Of a stretch of 64,000 nt of DNA, positions 25,301-39,100 are shown piece after piece. Position numbers and translations under genes: made by a program. Below the pieces are notes generated by a model. The model did no database searches. It worked only from the letters and a program-made list of their open reading frames with translations, and had not been told where the DNA came from. Where the stretch lies: assembly GCA_025642075.2 (NCBI GenBank), contig JAODUO010000470.1:227001-291000 (forward strand). The letters run 5' to 3'. The stretch's first letter is position 1. Each line of letters starts with the position of its first letter. The stretch is from Ridgeia piscesae. Its lineage: Eukaryota > Annelida > Polychaeta > Sabellida > Siboglinidae.

Positions 25301-28300
25301 AGTCCATCCACAAGCCATGCCGACTGATTATACATCAGCCCTGCACTCAGCCATAAACAATCCCAGCATGCATCAGTGACAGCGCCGAGCATCGTAGCGC
25401 ATGCAAACACCACTAGGGGGCACTTACATAGCTGCTATGGTGATGTGTACGCAAAGCTAGATTCCCTGTCGTGGCAGACGCCGATCCCAGATCTACCGAC
25501 CTTGCCTGTTAGCAGATTGGTTAGTGAGAGGTCAAAGGTCATAACGAGGTCGTGAACTTGGGGGGTATAAACCACCACCACCACCACAGAAAGGTTGTCA
25601 CAAACAAAACATTACAACACATGCTGCTGTAAACGTAAGCTTCCGTCTGAACGCTGCATCATCGCAAAGCTCAAGTAACAAATGCAGAATACGCAAACCG
25701 CTGTCAAATTTCTAATTAATTTCCGTAAACGTTACATCAGAAAGACAGGTACCCGGGTACTTGCAATACCTGAGTAGAAGCAGTTGGAAGGACATGACAG
25801 CACAGGAATATCATTTTATGTACGTCTACAGGACATATTCTATCAATCGCAGTCAGCCAGTCAACAGTCTTACTACATTTACGCTACAAATGAAACAGAA
25901 ATTAAAAGCCACAAGCATAACTTGTATAATTCAGCCAATCTACTTGCAACAACGAAATCAAACATAACATTAAAAAAATGCTTGTAAAGTAAACCATAAC
26001 TACTGTTTAGAGGGACACAGGTAACATTTAAGTTCACATGTCTTGAACATGTTAAATTACATAAAAATTATTTTCCCCCAAATATTAAAAAAAATGTTGC
26101 TGTTATTACAGGGATGAGTAAAATAAAGACATTTATTTGTCTACAAAATTTGTCTATGGTAAAGCAGTGGAATTTACGAGTTTACTTATTAATAATTACA
26201 TTGACCTTTTAATCGGCAACATGTTTTATTAGTCCGACCCAGATAAAAGACAAGACATGTTAGTCATTAACACTTACCCTGACAAGAGTAAGTTGACTTT
26301 CAACATCTTCCTTTGTCTCGGCCGGAGTTACGAGACCTTTCAGTTTTCCTTCCGCCTCTTGCAACCAGAGGGCGCAGTCATCTGCGGTGACGTCATAGCT
26401 GCGATGTTCGCTGCAATACGCCTCGAGTCGACTCAGTAACTCCTAGAATCAGAGAACATTCCGTAATGACTATATATATTAGGACTCTTAAATATCGGGG
26501 TTCAGGAAGACGTTTCTACAGCACCATAATGACTACATATTCAGATACTTATAAATAACAGCTGTCTGACATCATAAATAACAGCTGTCTGACATCATAT
26601 CATGCACAGAAGTAGTTATTTATAGTGTTCAAAAACATCCAATCATTATTTACTATTATGTATTTCAACACACAAATACAACAGGTATCAAAAATGCAAT
26701 ACATAAATTATAATACATAAATAATTTTTGCAAATTTTAAGTGAGTTTTAAAATATGCAATGTCTGAATACAAAGTCGTTACAGTATTTGGCATCGTAAA
26801 ATGTATCCATTATATATATATTCAGACACATTTAAATTTAGATGTCAGAAAATGTACCTCAAAATAACTGTTCAGATGTTTGCCTAACACATAATTTATC
26901 CAAGTGTATGCATTTTATGGTAATTATTTCTTCCTATCCATGGCCAGCATGAATATATTTATAAATGATTATGTTGCATGTGTGACAATTGAGAAAATGG
27001 CAGTTTTGTAGATTTCTTAGACACGGGAATGGAGTGCACGGGGCAGTAGGCAGGTTAGTTTAACTGGATTAATTAAAGGTAGATAGTTTATTTTAGGAAT
27101 CACATACATCACACAAATAAACATAATCAGCAAATATGAAAATGAATGATAAAGTACACGATTCCCAGTGGACAACGGAGCCGATTAAGGCTGTAAACTA
27201 ACATGAGGATAGTACAATAGGAAGAATACTTTAAAAGATATCTGATTGAAATTTTGAGAATGTCACGACAGTAATGTTAAGTAATAGGCAGACACATAAA
27301 TAACAGCACAGGCGTAAGGTTACACCGACAGCAATTACAACCAGAACCAGTTTACACATGTGAATAAATATTTCACAATTTATGCGATTTAAAGTAAGGT
27401 TCTGCTACAGGTAAAAAGGTTAAGGTAAGTCCTTATATCAACAATCCTAAGGGTTATTCAAAGTGCTTTATACTTTACTCCCTAGTTCAATTGAACACCA
27501 GCTTGGCTTCTCTGGGAAGCATCCTGCCATGCTGCAATTAATGCACAAAAACTACTCGTACACAAATAGTTCACCGTTGTCTATAGCCAGCTTCTCATTT
27601 CATACAGCTGAGTGAACTGGAGAAATGTAGAGTGAAAAAGCTTGTCAAAGGTTTAACACAGCACAGGATTCGAACCCAGGGTCCTTTTATTCGAGTCCGA
27701 TGCTCTACCCCTGAGCCACTGCGCTACTACTTAATTAGGTCCTGTGTGACTGCGAGTGCGTACCTTAGACTTGGACACAAGGCTCTGGTACTTGGTGCTC
27801 AATTGTGTGATCGTGTGGGAGATTCTCGCATCGGTGTTTGTATCAAGCAGTGCCTGAGCGCACTGGTTCACCTCGTCCAGCTGCAACTGATGCGCCAGCA
27901 CCTCCTGGTGGCAACTCTGTGAACCAGCAACACAAACACTGACGACAAGTTCTAATGTATGAGTATGCTAACTTCCGAGTCGTGCGAGTCTACTTCCAAT
28001 GTGCCTCCGTTTACGTTTATTTGCTTCCTTACATGAACTACTCAGGTTCCTGTCTTACAGCCAGGAAATGTTCCCGTGTGTTCTTAGTCCAAACAAATGG
28101 CTCTGAATTTTTGGCAACTGTGGGATTTGAAGAAAAAAACATGTTAAATTATGGTATTGTATAGTTCTAATTGTTGCCAGCACTCTGCGACATTCTATTC
28201 ACTGACTACTACGATGTATTGTGGTTACAATGTTGTGATCCTTTGAAGTCTCATGCAACTAGTCAGTTTTTTCAGGACATTATCGCCAAGCTGACTATCT

Positions 28301-31300
28301 TATTCCATTCACAACCATATTGTGCTGTATGCAATTAGTGCCAGATAATTGCTATATACAATAAAAAAATGCATTTTGTTCTCGTTACTGAAAAAAGAAC
28401 ACCCTGTTTAAACGTTCTCTTGCCCTTACTTCCAAGGCTAAGTCACCACTGACACTGGCAACAACTCTAGCCCTGGTGATCAAGACTGGCATATTCAAAC
28501 CGAGGCTGACCGTACCTGGGTGACCTTCAGCAGTTTGACCTTCTCCTCCAGTGAAGACTGCAGGCCGATGTCTCTCGTCAATCGACCTTCCATCTCCTTC
28601 AGCCAATCAGAGAACGACAAACAAACAACCTCATACTGCTGCCACCTGGCGAGACAAATCTCCATCGCTTCCTGCACTGCAGAGACTTGGGCCGAGAACT
28701 CGTTGAGGTCAGAGGTCATGCTGTCAAGGTCATGCTGTATGCGAAGTTGCCCTGATTCGGAGGTGTCAGGAATGATGGTGTTTCCTGCGATCTTAGCCTT
28801 CATCAGCAAGGATGCTCCTTCTTCAAGACTTTTTCCCAACATCTGTGGTGGCAAAATTTAATATTTATAAATTAACTAGAATTTTATTTTACACAAAATC
28901 TCTTCTGTGTATTTTGTATGTGTCAATAAATCGTAACTAATTTAGTATCAATGCAAATGACCACAGGACAAGAATTATTTTGAAAGCATCTAAAATTTGT
29001 TTATACTTCGTGAAAATGTTCAAGTTGGAATAATACTATCTTAAAACAAGATTTCTTATTACACAACTAATAGATTTCGACCCACGTCGACAATAAAGAC
29101 CACCGATGGTGGTTGTAACGTGATGCGAGTCGAAATGTATTAGTTATGAAACAAGAAATCTTGTTTTAATATGGTTTATAGTTCGCCTGATAATTTTAAA
29201 TTCTGAAACTACATAAACATTGCACAAGTGAATGAGCACACGGTAGTGGATTTAGCACAGTTTGTGTTTATATAAAATTAATTTGAAATAAAACAAGGAA
29301 AACTATTGAAATGAGGGGACAATTTTTAAGTTGCAGTGACGTCCCCATCGAGTGGTCAGTGTACCTTGGTGCGGTCCAGCTTGGCCGTGATGGTGACCTT
29401 GTCACCGTAGATGTCACAGCAAGTGGTAAACTGTTCCCGCGTGGTCCGGAGCCAGGCGGTGAAGGCGGCGCAGGCGTCCTGGTACCCCTGGTGTTGCTCT
29501 GTCTCTTTCTCGTAGCGCGACACCAGCTCCTGGAGGCACAGGAGTAGGGGGCATCTCAAAACAGTCAGATCAGGGGACTTTTCAAAGCAGTCATTTAAGG
29601 GGGTGTTTCAAGGCACGGTCGTCTCATGGGGCGTCTCAACTCTTAATACTTTCCCATCTAAGGGCGGCATCTACACATATGGTCATCTAAAGGGGCACAA
29701 GATATTGTAATCTAAGGGTGCATCTCAAAACATTGTCATCAAAGGTGGACTTAAGACACTTCCTTCAAAGGGGTCTTTTAATATTGTCATCTAAGGGGTC
29801 ATCTCAAGACACTGTCATCTAAGGGGGAGTGTCAAGACATGGTCATCAATGGGGACATTTCAAGACATTGTCATCTAAGGGGGCATCTCGAGACATCATT
29901 TAAAGGGCTTCCAACAGTCATATAAGGGGGCATCTCAAGACATTGTTATTTAAGGATGAATCTCAAAACATTGTCATCTAAACCAGTCTCAATACATTGT
30001 CATCTTTGGGGGGTCCAAATTATATAATAGAATATGGACCCGCGGGTCCATTTCCTATGGGGGTCCATATTCTATCTGTCACCAGCAAATGGATTTGTAT
30101 TGACTTTTAAAGATGTTCTCCACATGTCTGAGTGGTTGCTGTGTGATTCTGCATTGTAGATAACTCTCAGTGTGTCCAGTGGGTGACAGGGACACTGTTC
30201 TGACTTACCCTGGCCACTCCGCGGATTATGTTGTATCTCTTGACCAGCAGGTCGCTGCTGGACGACACTTTGCACGCCGGACTACTTAGCACCAGCTCCT
30301 GGGCCTTAGCACACACCGACTCGACAATGTGTTCATACGCGGCTGTGTCAAGATATAAACCCTGCGGAAAAAAAAAACACCAGTTAGAATTATTTTGATT
30401 AAACTGAACGCTAGCTTTTTGATTAAACACACGTAAATCATTAATATAAACATAGTAACTGAATACACGAAACTGACAAGTTAACTAGCACAAAATAGGC
30501 ACCGTGCATGTTAACTACTTGCTATAAACTAAATGTTCAATTGATGGACAACGCATATCAGTTACAAACTTGTAGCGACTTCACCATTTAATGGTAAATT
30601 CACTACAAATTTGTGTAACCGGCATAAACAATAACTGAACATTCCACCTATATCCGTTTCATCGACTCATTTTGATATAAATTTGCATACGTGGATCTTT
30701 TAGATGTCCCACACACTGTGTTTCACGCAGTCCAAGTCACCATCAGGTTTCTCCATTTACACAAAACGACACGAATAAACAAACCTTCATTTTCTGTAGA
30801 AGCGCCCTCTTCTCACTCAGGTCTGACTTTGGCTGCGCCTCCTTCAGTCTTCGTTCTGTCTCCTTCAACCATCGCTGAATCTGCTCCTGGCTGTCGTCAA
30901 AACTGCTCCAGCGAACCAGACAGGACTCCAGCGCCGCCCTGGTGTCACTCACAGACGACACGAATGTGTCCCAGTCGTGCTGGAGGTCGTGGAGTTGATG
31001 CTGGATGAGGTCGCGACCCTCGGCAGATGTGTCGGCCATCGTTTTCTCGCCCCACATGTTTGCGATGTGGATGAGGGACTGGCCCTCCTCCTTCAGCACG
31101 ACCACGTCCTGGACACATAATGCAATACCTTAGATGTCAGCAGATTTTGACATGGTCCCTGTTTCTTTAGCCACATATGATGTCTGGTCACATGACTGAC
31201 TGATGATTAATCTAATGGAATATTAGGAAGAGTATCTAAAGGAACGGCCATTGTTAGATAGAAGAAACAGTTCTGGTTAGCGTATGAGGAACGACTGTTT

Positions 31301-34300
31301 TGCACCATTTTATAATACGAAACAACTCAATAACTTTAAAATATCAATAACTCTTGAAATATGGGATATTTTGAAAACAAATGTAGGACTACCGTCCTAT
31401 TATGGGTGTCATGATTAATCCCTGAAAGTCTGGCACTTGAGATTCAAGCCATCTAAGAAGAAAACGATAAAAGTCTCTTATATATACCAACACCAGCTAT
31501 GTTATAAGTAGATGGATAAATAACAACAAATCCATGTTTATTTTATGAACATATCGACTAGAAGCACCTGTCAACAACAATACCTGCGTAATATTTACAG
31601 CCTGAATTTTGTTGGAGGGATACATTACGGTATGATACATACGCAGACTTCATTATAAACAAATAAGCTATATATTATGAAACAATTATTCTGTCTGTAT
31701 GTAGTACTTGTTGCTCTTGACACACATGTTTAGTGAGCACAGTTGTTCTGTAGACTACACCTACGTGTAGGTTGTCAAGGCGGGCCTGGATGGCGGCCTT
31801 GTCTCCTGTCGTGTCTGCACTAGTCGCCAGCCTCTTATTGGTCCCATCAAACCACATGATACAGGCTTGGTACGCGTTGACGTACTGTTGGTGGTTGTCT
31901 ACGTGCTGGGTCAGCTTCTTCAGCATGTCCTGGAGAGAGCGGCACAAAAATTAGCAAGTGCGTGAATGGGACGGACGGACGGACGGACGGACGGACGGAC
32001 GGACGGACGGACGGACGGACGGACGGACGGACGGACGGACGGACGGACGGACGGACGGACGGACGGACGGACGGAGGGGGTGCATGAAGGGATCGATGAA
32101 TGGATGGAAAAAAATTTTGAATGAGTATAAATAAACGAATGGATATCAATGCATCAATGAGTTGCGCTATCACAGATTCGACCTACCTTGACAAATGCAA
32201 GCAGCGTGCTGTATCTAGAGTTGAGTTGAGTGAGTTGAGTCGTGACTCGTGAGTCGGCAGAGTTGTGTAGCAGGAATTGAGTCTTCTCTGTCAAGTTGTC
32301 AAACTCAGTCTGTTTGTTGCGAACTTCCTCAAAGTACTCCTACAGTGAACGATGCCGATATTGATTAAACGATATTTGTCAAGAACTAAAGTATGTATCT
32401 TCAAGAACATTTCCTACATCTAATATTTATCACTCAAAAACATATCTTACTTGGTTTGATATTTATATCTCAAAAACGTATCTTACTTGGTTTGACATTT
32501 ATCTCTCAAAAACGTATCTTACTTGGTTTGATATTTATATTTAAAAAATGTATGATATTTATCTCTCAAAACGTATCTTACTTGGTTTGATATTTCTATC
32601 TCAAGACGTATCTTATTTGGTTTGATATTTATCTCTCAAAACGTATCTTACTTGGCTTGATATTTACCTCTCAAAACGTATCTTACTTGGCTTGATATTT
32701 ACCTCTCAAAACATATCTTACTTGGTTTGATATTTATCTCTCAAAACGTATCTTACTTGGTTTGATATTTCTATCTCAAGACGTATCTTATTTGGTTTGA
32801 TATTTATCTCTCAAAACGTATCTTACTTGGTTTGATATTTCTATCTCAAGACGTATCTTATTTGGTTTGATATTTATCTCTCAAAACGTATCTTATTTGG
32901 TTTGATATTTACCTCTCAAAACGTATCTTACTTGGCTTGATATTTACCTCTCAAAATGTATCTTACTTGGCTTGATATTTACCTCTCAAAACATATCTTA
33001 CTTGGTTTGATATTTATCTCTCAAAACGTATCTTACTTGGTTTGATATTTCTATCTCAAGACGTATCTTATTTGGTTTGATATTTATCTCTCAAAACGTA
33101 TCTTACTTGGTTTGATATTTCTATCTCAAGACGTATCTTATTTGGTTTGATATTTATCTCTCAAAACGTATCTTACTTGGTTTGATATTTCTATCTCAAG
33201 ACGTATCTTATTTGGTTTGATATTTATCTCTCAAAACGTATCTTACTTGGTTTGATATTTATCTCTCAAGACGTATCTTATTTATTCAGACGGAAAACAA
33301 ACAGACAATGACTACTTACCAGACAATGCCATGTTATTACACTGAATTTTTTATAGCGTATTTATAATGTATTGATGTGAATGTCGGTAACTGCATCATT
33401 AGTTTTACATCTACTTTAAATCTATCACATTCTGACTACAGTGACCACTGTCAGTCACATATATTGCTCAATGAGCTGGGGCTATGTGAAGTGAATGTTC
33501 AGAACGTCAGAAGATTGACCGAGAGGCTGATGGTCTACCCACTGTGCCACGGCACACCACATAATAACCACTGATCTCTGTGTGATCTATTTATACACCT
33601 GACACGTCTTTTACTTGCACTGCTCCAGACTGTAAATGAGAAGTGACACTTTGAGGGGCTGTCACAGACAGACCTTGTACTTGTCTGCCAGCAGCTGCTT
33701 GTCCTTCAGGGTGGCTCTCAGCTCAGTCACCCGCTTCACGTTGGTCTCCAAGTCCCTCAGCCACTGCATCAGGCTCTCATAGTTGTCATCGTACACGGAC
33801 CATTGCTCACACAGGCGCTCTGAAACATAACACAGGACCATTGCTAACACATGTGCTCTGAAACATAACACGGACCATTGCTCACACAGGCGCTCTGAAA
33901 CATAACACGGACCATTGCTCACACAGGCGCTCTGAAACATAACACGGACCATTGCTCACACAGGCGCTCTGAAACATAACACGGACCATTGCTCACACAG
34001 GCACTCTGCAACATATCACGGACCATTGCTCACACAGGCACTCTGAAACATAACACGGACCATTGCTCACACATGTGCTCTGAAACATAACACGGACCAT
34101 TGCTCACACAGGCGCTCTGAAACATAACACGGACCATTGCTCACACAGGCGCTCTGAAACATAACACGGACCATTGCTCACACAGTCACTCTGAAACATA
34201 ACACGGACCATTGCTCACACAGGCACTCTGAAACATAACACAGACCACTGCTCATACAGGCGCTCTGAAACATAACACGGACCATTGCTCACACAGGCGC

Positions 34301-35921
34301 TCTGAAACATAACATGGACCATACATGGACCATTGCTCACACATGTGCTCTGAAACAACATGGACCATACATGGATGGACCATTGCTCACACAGGCGCTC
34401 TGAAACAACACAGACCATACATGGACCATTGCTCACACATGTGCTCTGAAACAAAACAGACCATACACTGACCATTGCTCACACAGGCGCTCTGAAACAA
34501 AACAGACCATACACTGACCATTGCTCACACATGTGCTCTGAAACAAAACATATCATACACAGACAATTGCTTACACAGGCGCTCTGAAACAACACAGACC
34601 ATACATGGACTATTGTTTTCGCAGGCTCGCTGAAACATAACACAGACCATACATGAACCACTGTTCATGCAGACACTCTGAAACATAACAGGTGCTCGGC
34701 AACATAACACAGACCATATATGGACCATTGTTCACACAAATGCTGACAAACAACACAGACCACTTCTTACACAAGCGCACTGAAACAAGGGAGAGAGGAA
34801 GATATACAGAGAGTTAGGGAAGAGAGAGAGAGGAGCGAAAGGAGGAAGGAAAAGGAGAGGTAGGAGAAGGCAAGAGGGAGGCAAAGAGGGATTTAGAGAT
34901 ACCTAAAGAACGTGGAAAACAAAAAGCACAGCAGGTGAAGAAGTGGACGACCAAAAACAAATGGAAAGACAGATCTAAAAGGCGCCAAGGGATAACATCC
35001 CGGCATGGAAGAGTTTGGGGAGAAATGCCTGGCAATGGATCAAGGGGACGCAGTAGTTTCTCACACCGACCTAGCTGAGTGTTTGTGTCTTGGACGCTGG
35101 TCATCCACGTGTCCAGCTGGTCAGTGAGACACTTCACTTCGGCCTGTATGATGTCCACTCCGGCTGTGTCTGTGTTTACGGAGGCGAGGCCTGCCCGCTC
35201 GGACACCTGTCTCAGTTTCCTTTCCCCTGTCGGCTGAGTGTCCAGCAGGGCCTGACACACAGGGGCAACCAACATCACAACACTGGTCAGTTAGGTAGTC
35301 AATATACTGTAAGACAATTATTATTCATAAACAATTCCAGAAGTGTTACTGATCTGCTGTTATTACACTGGGCTTTAAAAAGAAGCTTCACATTATAGTT
35401 GAAAGTTTGTTTAGACAAGATTGTGCACGCGTGTTCGTTTAGACATGATTGTGTGGCTGCGCGTTTAGACAAGATTGTGTGCATGCATGCACGCACGACG
35501 CACACGCACGCACGCACGCACGCAACGCACGCACAAAGGCACATGTCAACCTGAACATTTTGGACTGGTAAAAAGTTTATCCTGATCAAAGGGCTGGTTT
35601 CTACTGGACATTAGGTCAACATAAATCCTCGATTTGCACCTGGATCTTGTATTTCTTGGCCTGCAGTCCGTGTCTGTCGGCCCGCAGGTCGGCACAGGCA
35701 ATGAGGTTGTCCTGAGCCGTGGTCAGCCAGTCTCTCAGCTCCTGGCAGCCGTCCTGATACTGCTGGTGGTCTGTCACATACACCTCACACTGCCGCAGGC
35801 GAGTCTGGGGACAAGGACAACATCGGTTAATCAATCAGTCAGTCAATAATTAGTCATTCACAAAATTTGTCAGTCAATAAATCAGCCAGCCAGCCATCCA
35901 GCCATCCAGCCATCCAGCCAT

Positions 35922-35972
<51 letters not shown>

Positions 35973-36123
35973 TCCATCCATCCATCCATCCATCCATCCA
36001 TCCATCCATCCATCCATCCATCCATCCATCCACCATCCATCCATCCATCCATCCACCATCCATCCATCCATCCATCCATCCATCCATCCATCCATCCATC
36101 CAGCCATCCAGCCATCCAGCCAT

Positions 36124-36170
<47 letters not shown>

Positions 36171-39100
36171 CCACCGTGTAACTAATCATGATGAAATAAA
36201 CAACAGTTAAAATATATCATAACCGAATCAAAATTCTAGTGCTTATTCTTGTAAGTAATAACGCACAAATTTTTTGGATGTGTACATTTTCTATGAACCC
36301 ACCTTGACCCTGTCGTGTAGAGTGTCAAATCTGTTCACCAGGTGGCTAACTTGATCGCGCTGCGATGAGTCGGCTTTGTCCTTGAGTTGATTCACCAGAC
36401 ACTTCTGAGACTCAGTGCTCATGCTCAGGCCCTGGGGGAATGGTTATGATAGAAACATGGGCATTGTGAATAAACAAATAGTGTGTGTCTTTCTATAATT
36501 AAGTGACTAAAATATGGGTTATTTATTAGTCTTATTTGTTGTCGTTTAATATTAGGTTCTTATGACTACAGCACATGTTGAAGGTTTGCTGCCTAACAAA
36601 TTGTATTTAGTTATTTTATTAATATTGGAACAATGTTTGCAATTTGAAAGACTCCGCCTGCAATAATGTGTTAAAACCAAAATCAAACTGTCATATAAAC
36701 AAGTACACACAAAGTTCTTTACACCATAATTATAGTCTTTCTATAATGTGCTATTTACATCAGAATGTTCTGTTCCACTTCCTGCACTATGTAATATTTT
36801 ATAGCTTTTAAATAATTCAACCACAAGTCACGACAAACCAACCCTTTCATTCATTCAAATTGGCAGGTTACCATAGAAACACTGGCATTGTGAATAAATA
36901 AATTGTGTATATCTTTCTATAATTACAAATTATCTGCTAAAAACATTGCAAGTAATTTGATTAAACCTATAAAATTGTAAAATAAAAAAGTATACATATA
37001 GTATTCTTTACACCAAAATTATGCATTGATATAATCTGCTATATAACATCAGAATTTTCTGTTCCGATTCCTTTTTATAGGGTTTAAATAATTTTACAAG
37101 TCATGGCAAACCAACCTTCATTTGTTCAAGTTGTGCACGCTTCTCCGGTAAAGTTGATTCAAGATCAGCCTCTGCCTTGACGGCAGCTTCCGTCTGAGAC
37201 AACCAGTTCGTCAGTTCCTCCCCCTGTGTTGTCATACAGCTGCCATTGGGACACGGATGCCTCAAGAGCAGTTTTTGCGCTAGTCATCTGTGCAACGATT
37301 GCGTCCCATGTCTGTCGTAACTGTTGCAGTTCGGCGTTGACAGTGTCCTTGCCTGCGGACGACGTGTTTGGCAGTACGGAGTGACCAGCGTCTACCACTT
37401 GCTGGACGCGCTGGAAGCCGTCGTCACGGCAACCAAGTAGCTCCTGCAATAAAGCAATTTATTGCAGTACTCCATTGGTGGAAAATATCAATGGGATGGA
37501 TAGAATTGGCTTCAAATCCCAATTATGTCAATATTGCTCACCAAAAATAAGTTTAACATTTCAGTTTCATTATCTCTAATACTGAGATATGCATCCACGA
37601 TGGACATTCAATGAACACATAATTTTTTTATTTATTTTAATATTACTATACTTCTTATTGTATTCAATTATCTTTTCATATAATTTAATTTTAATACGTT
37701 GTTAAGTGCCACAAAAAATCTTGGTTATGGAAAAATACAATATAATTATTATTTATTATTTGCCGACATAGCACGACATAACCTCCACCCTCTATTTTGC
37801 AACATTTGCTATGATCAGTCTCCCGAAATAAAGTCTGGATAGTGGCTCCACCTACCAGTAGCTTGGTGAGCCTGCTCTGGAGGACGTATACGTCGCCGTC
37901 GGTGGAGCAACAGGAGCTGAGCCTGGAGGAGAGCTCCGTGAGCCATTCGCTGCAGGAGCTGTACGTCTCCTCATAGAGCAGGTGCTCCTTCACCACCGTC
38001 TCCCACCGCCGCAGCTGCTCCTGCAGCAACAACAGCAGCTCTCACAGCAACAACAACAGCACATAACACCGGCAGCAACAACAGCAGCTATTGCTGCCAC
38101 AACAACAGCGCGTATAGCAACAACAGCAGCTCTTGCAACAACAACAGCAGCAGTTCTTACAACCAATACTCTCATCACCCGTTTTTACGGCAGCACCAAC
38201 AACTCAGCAGCTGTTACAACAACAGCAGCTTACTCTTGCAACAACCACGACTCCACTGCTGCTCCTATAACAGCACCAGCAGCTCATACGTCTACAGAAG
38301 CAGCTCTTTCAGCAACAGAAACAGCTCTTACAACAACCACTACACCGACCCCTACCTCTCCCCTCTGCAGCTGCAATACAACAGGTATTACAACAACAGC
38401 AAGTCTTTCAACAACAACAGAGCAACAAGAGCAGCTCCTACTGCAACAACCCTTAAAACAACCACAACTGTCCCCAATCTCTCCCACTGCAACAGCTGCT
38501 TCTACAACAACAGCGGAAGCTGTTACAACAACAGCAGTTTGTACATCAACCCAAACTCTCTCCAGTGTCTACAAAAGCCGCAGCTGGCCACAATCACACA
38601 CCACAACTTTCTGTTCAGCCACCAGATGGTGCTGCACCTACCTTGATACTGAGGCTGCGAGTCTGGTATCGAGACATCAACTGCGATGCCCGACTGACAA
38701 CTCGGGTGTCACCAGAGGTCCTCGCAAGCGCCTGCGCTTTGTCGCTCATGTCGTCAAGGTCAGCTTGTGCATATGTCAAGTCATCATTCAGACCCTGGAA
38801 TATATTTTTTTCAGAAAAAAAAAAAATTTTTTATAAACCCAAATAATATTGTTCATAGAAGGCTAATAATACAAAAATTTAATTTTAAAATAAATATTTC
38901 ATAATTTATTATTATATGAATTAGCATATGTATTTATTAATTCTAATCTATAGTATACTGACTGTGATAGGTTCAAATGTAAAGTAAAAACAATTGCGAC
39001 TGATGCAATATTGTAAATGGCAATGAAAAAAGTCAACAATTGCAGATCAAAATTGCACTTAGTTATAGTAGAAACATTCCTAAATGTGAGACAGACGAAT

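Larger units (their letters stand above)
23458..26277 (-). other. 2.8 kb intron with two tandem arrays and a CpG-richer middle
   Basis: Holds the 57-bp array (23847-24139) and the ATCC array (24534-24884). A less AT-rich stretch lies at about 25100-25570, followed by (CCA)n at about 25571-25586. No exon with the module pattern was found between A exon 23131 and B exon 26278, and none is needed to complete the A-C-B order. Confidence 0.5.

Noticed and set aside
25087..25413. 108-codon minus-strand ORF in the 2.8 kb intron
   Set aside because: No spectrin pattern, and the A-C-B exon order is already complete on both sides.
27662..27727. Possible tRNA gene (B box and A-box-like sequence)
   Set aside because: Spacing and arms do not make a good cloverleaf, and the flanking SINE body is shared with another copy; called SINE.
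33820..34790. CRISPR-like appearance of regularly spaced repeats (also 44335-45778 and 32393-33287)
   Set aside because: Units are contiguous tandem repeats without unique spacers, in an animal intron; no cas genes.
37982..38836. 284-codon plus-strand Thr/Ala-rich ORF
   Set aside because: Driven by CAA/CAG repeats and overlaps a well-supported minus-strand exon.
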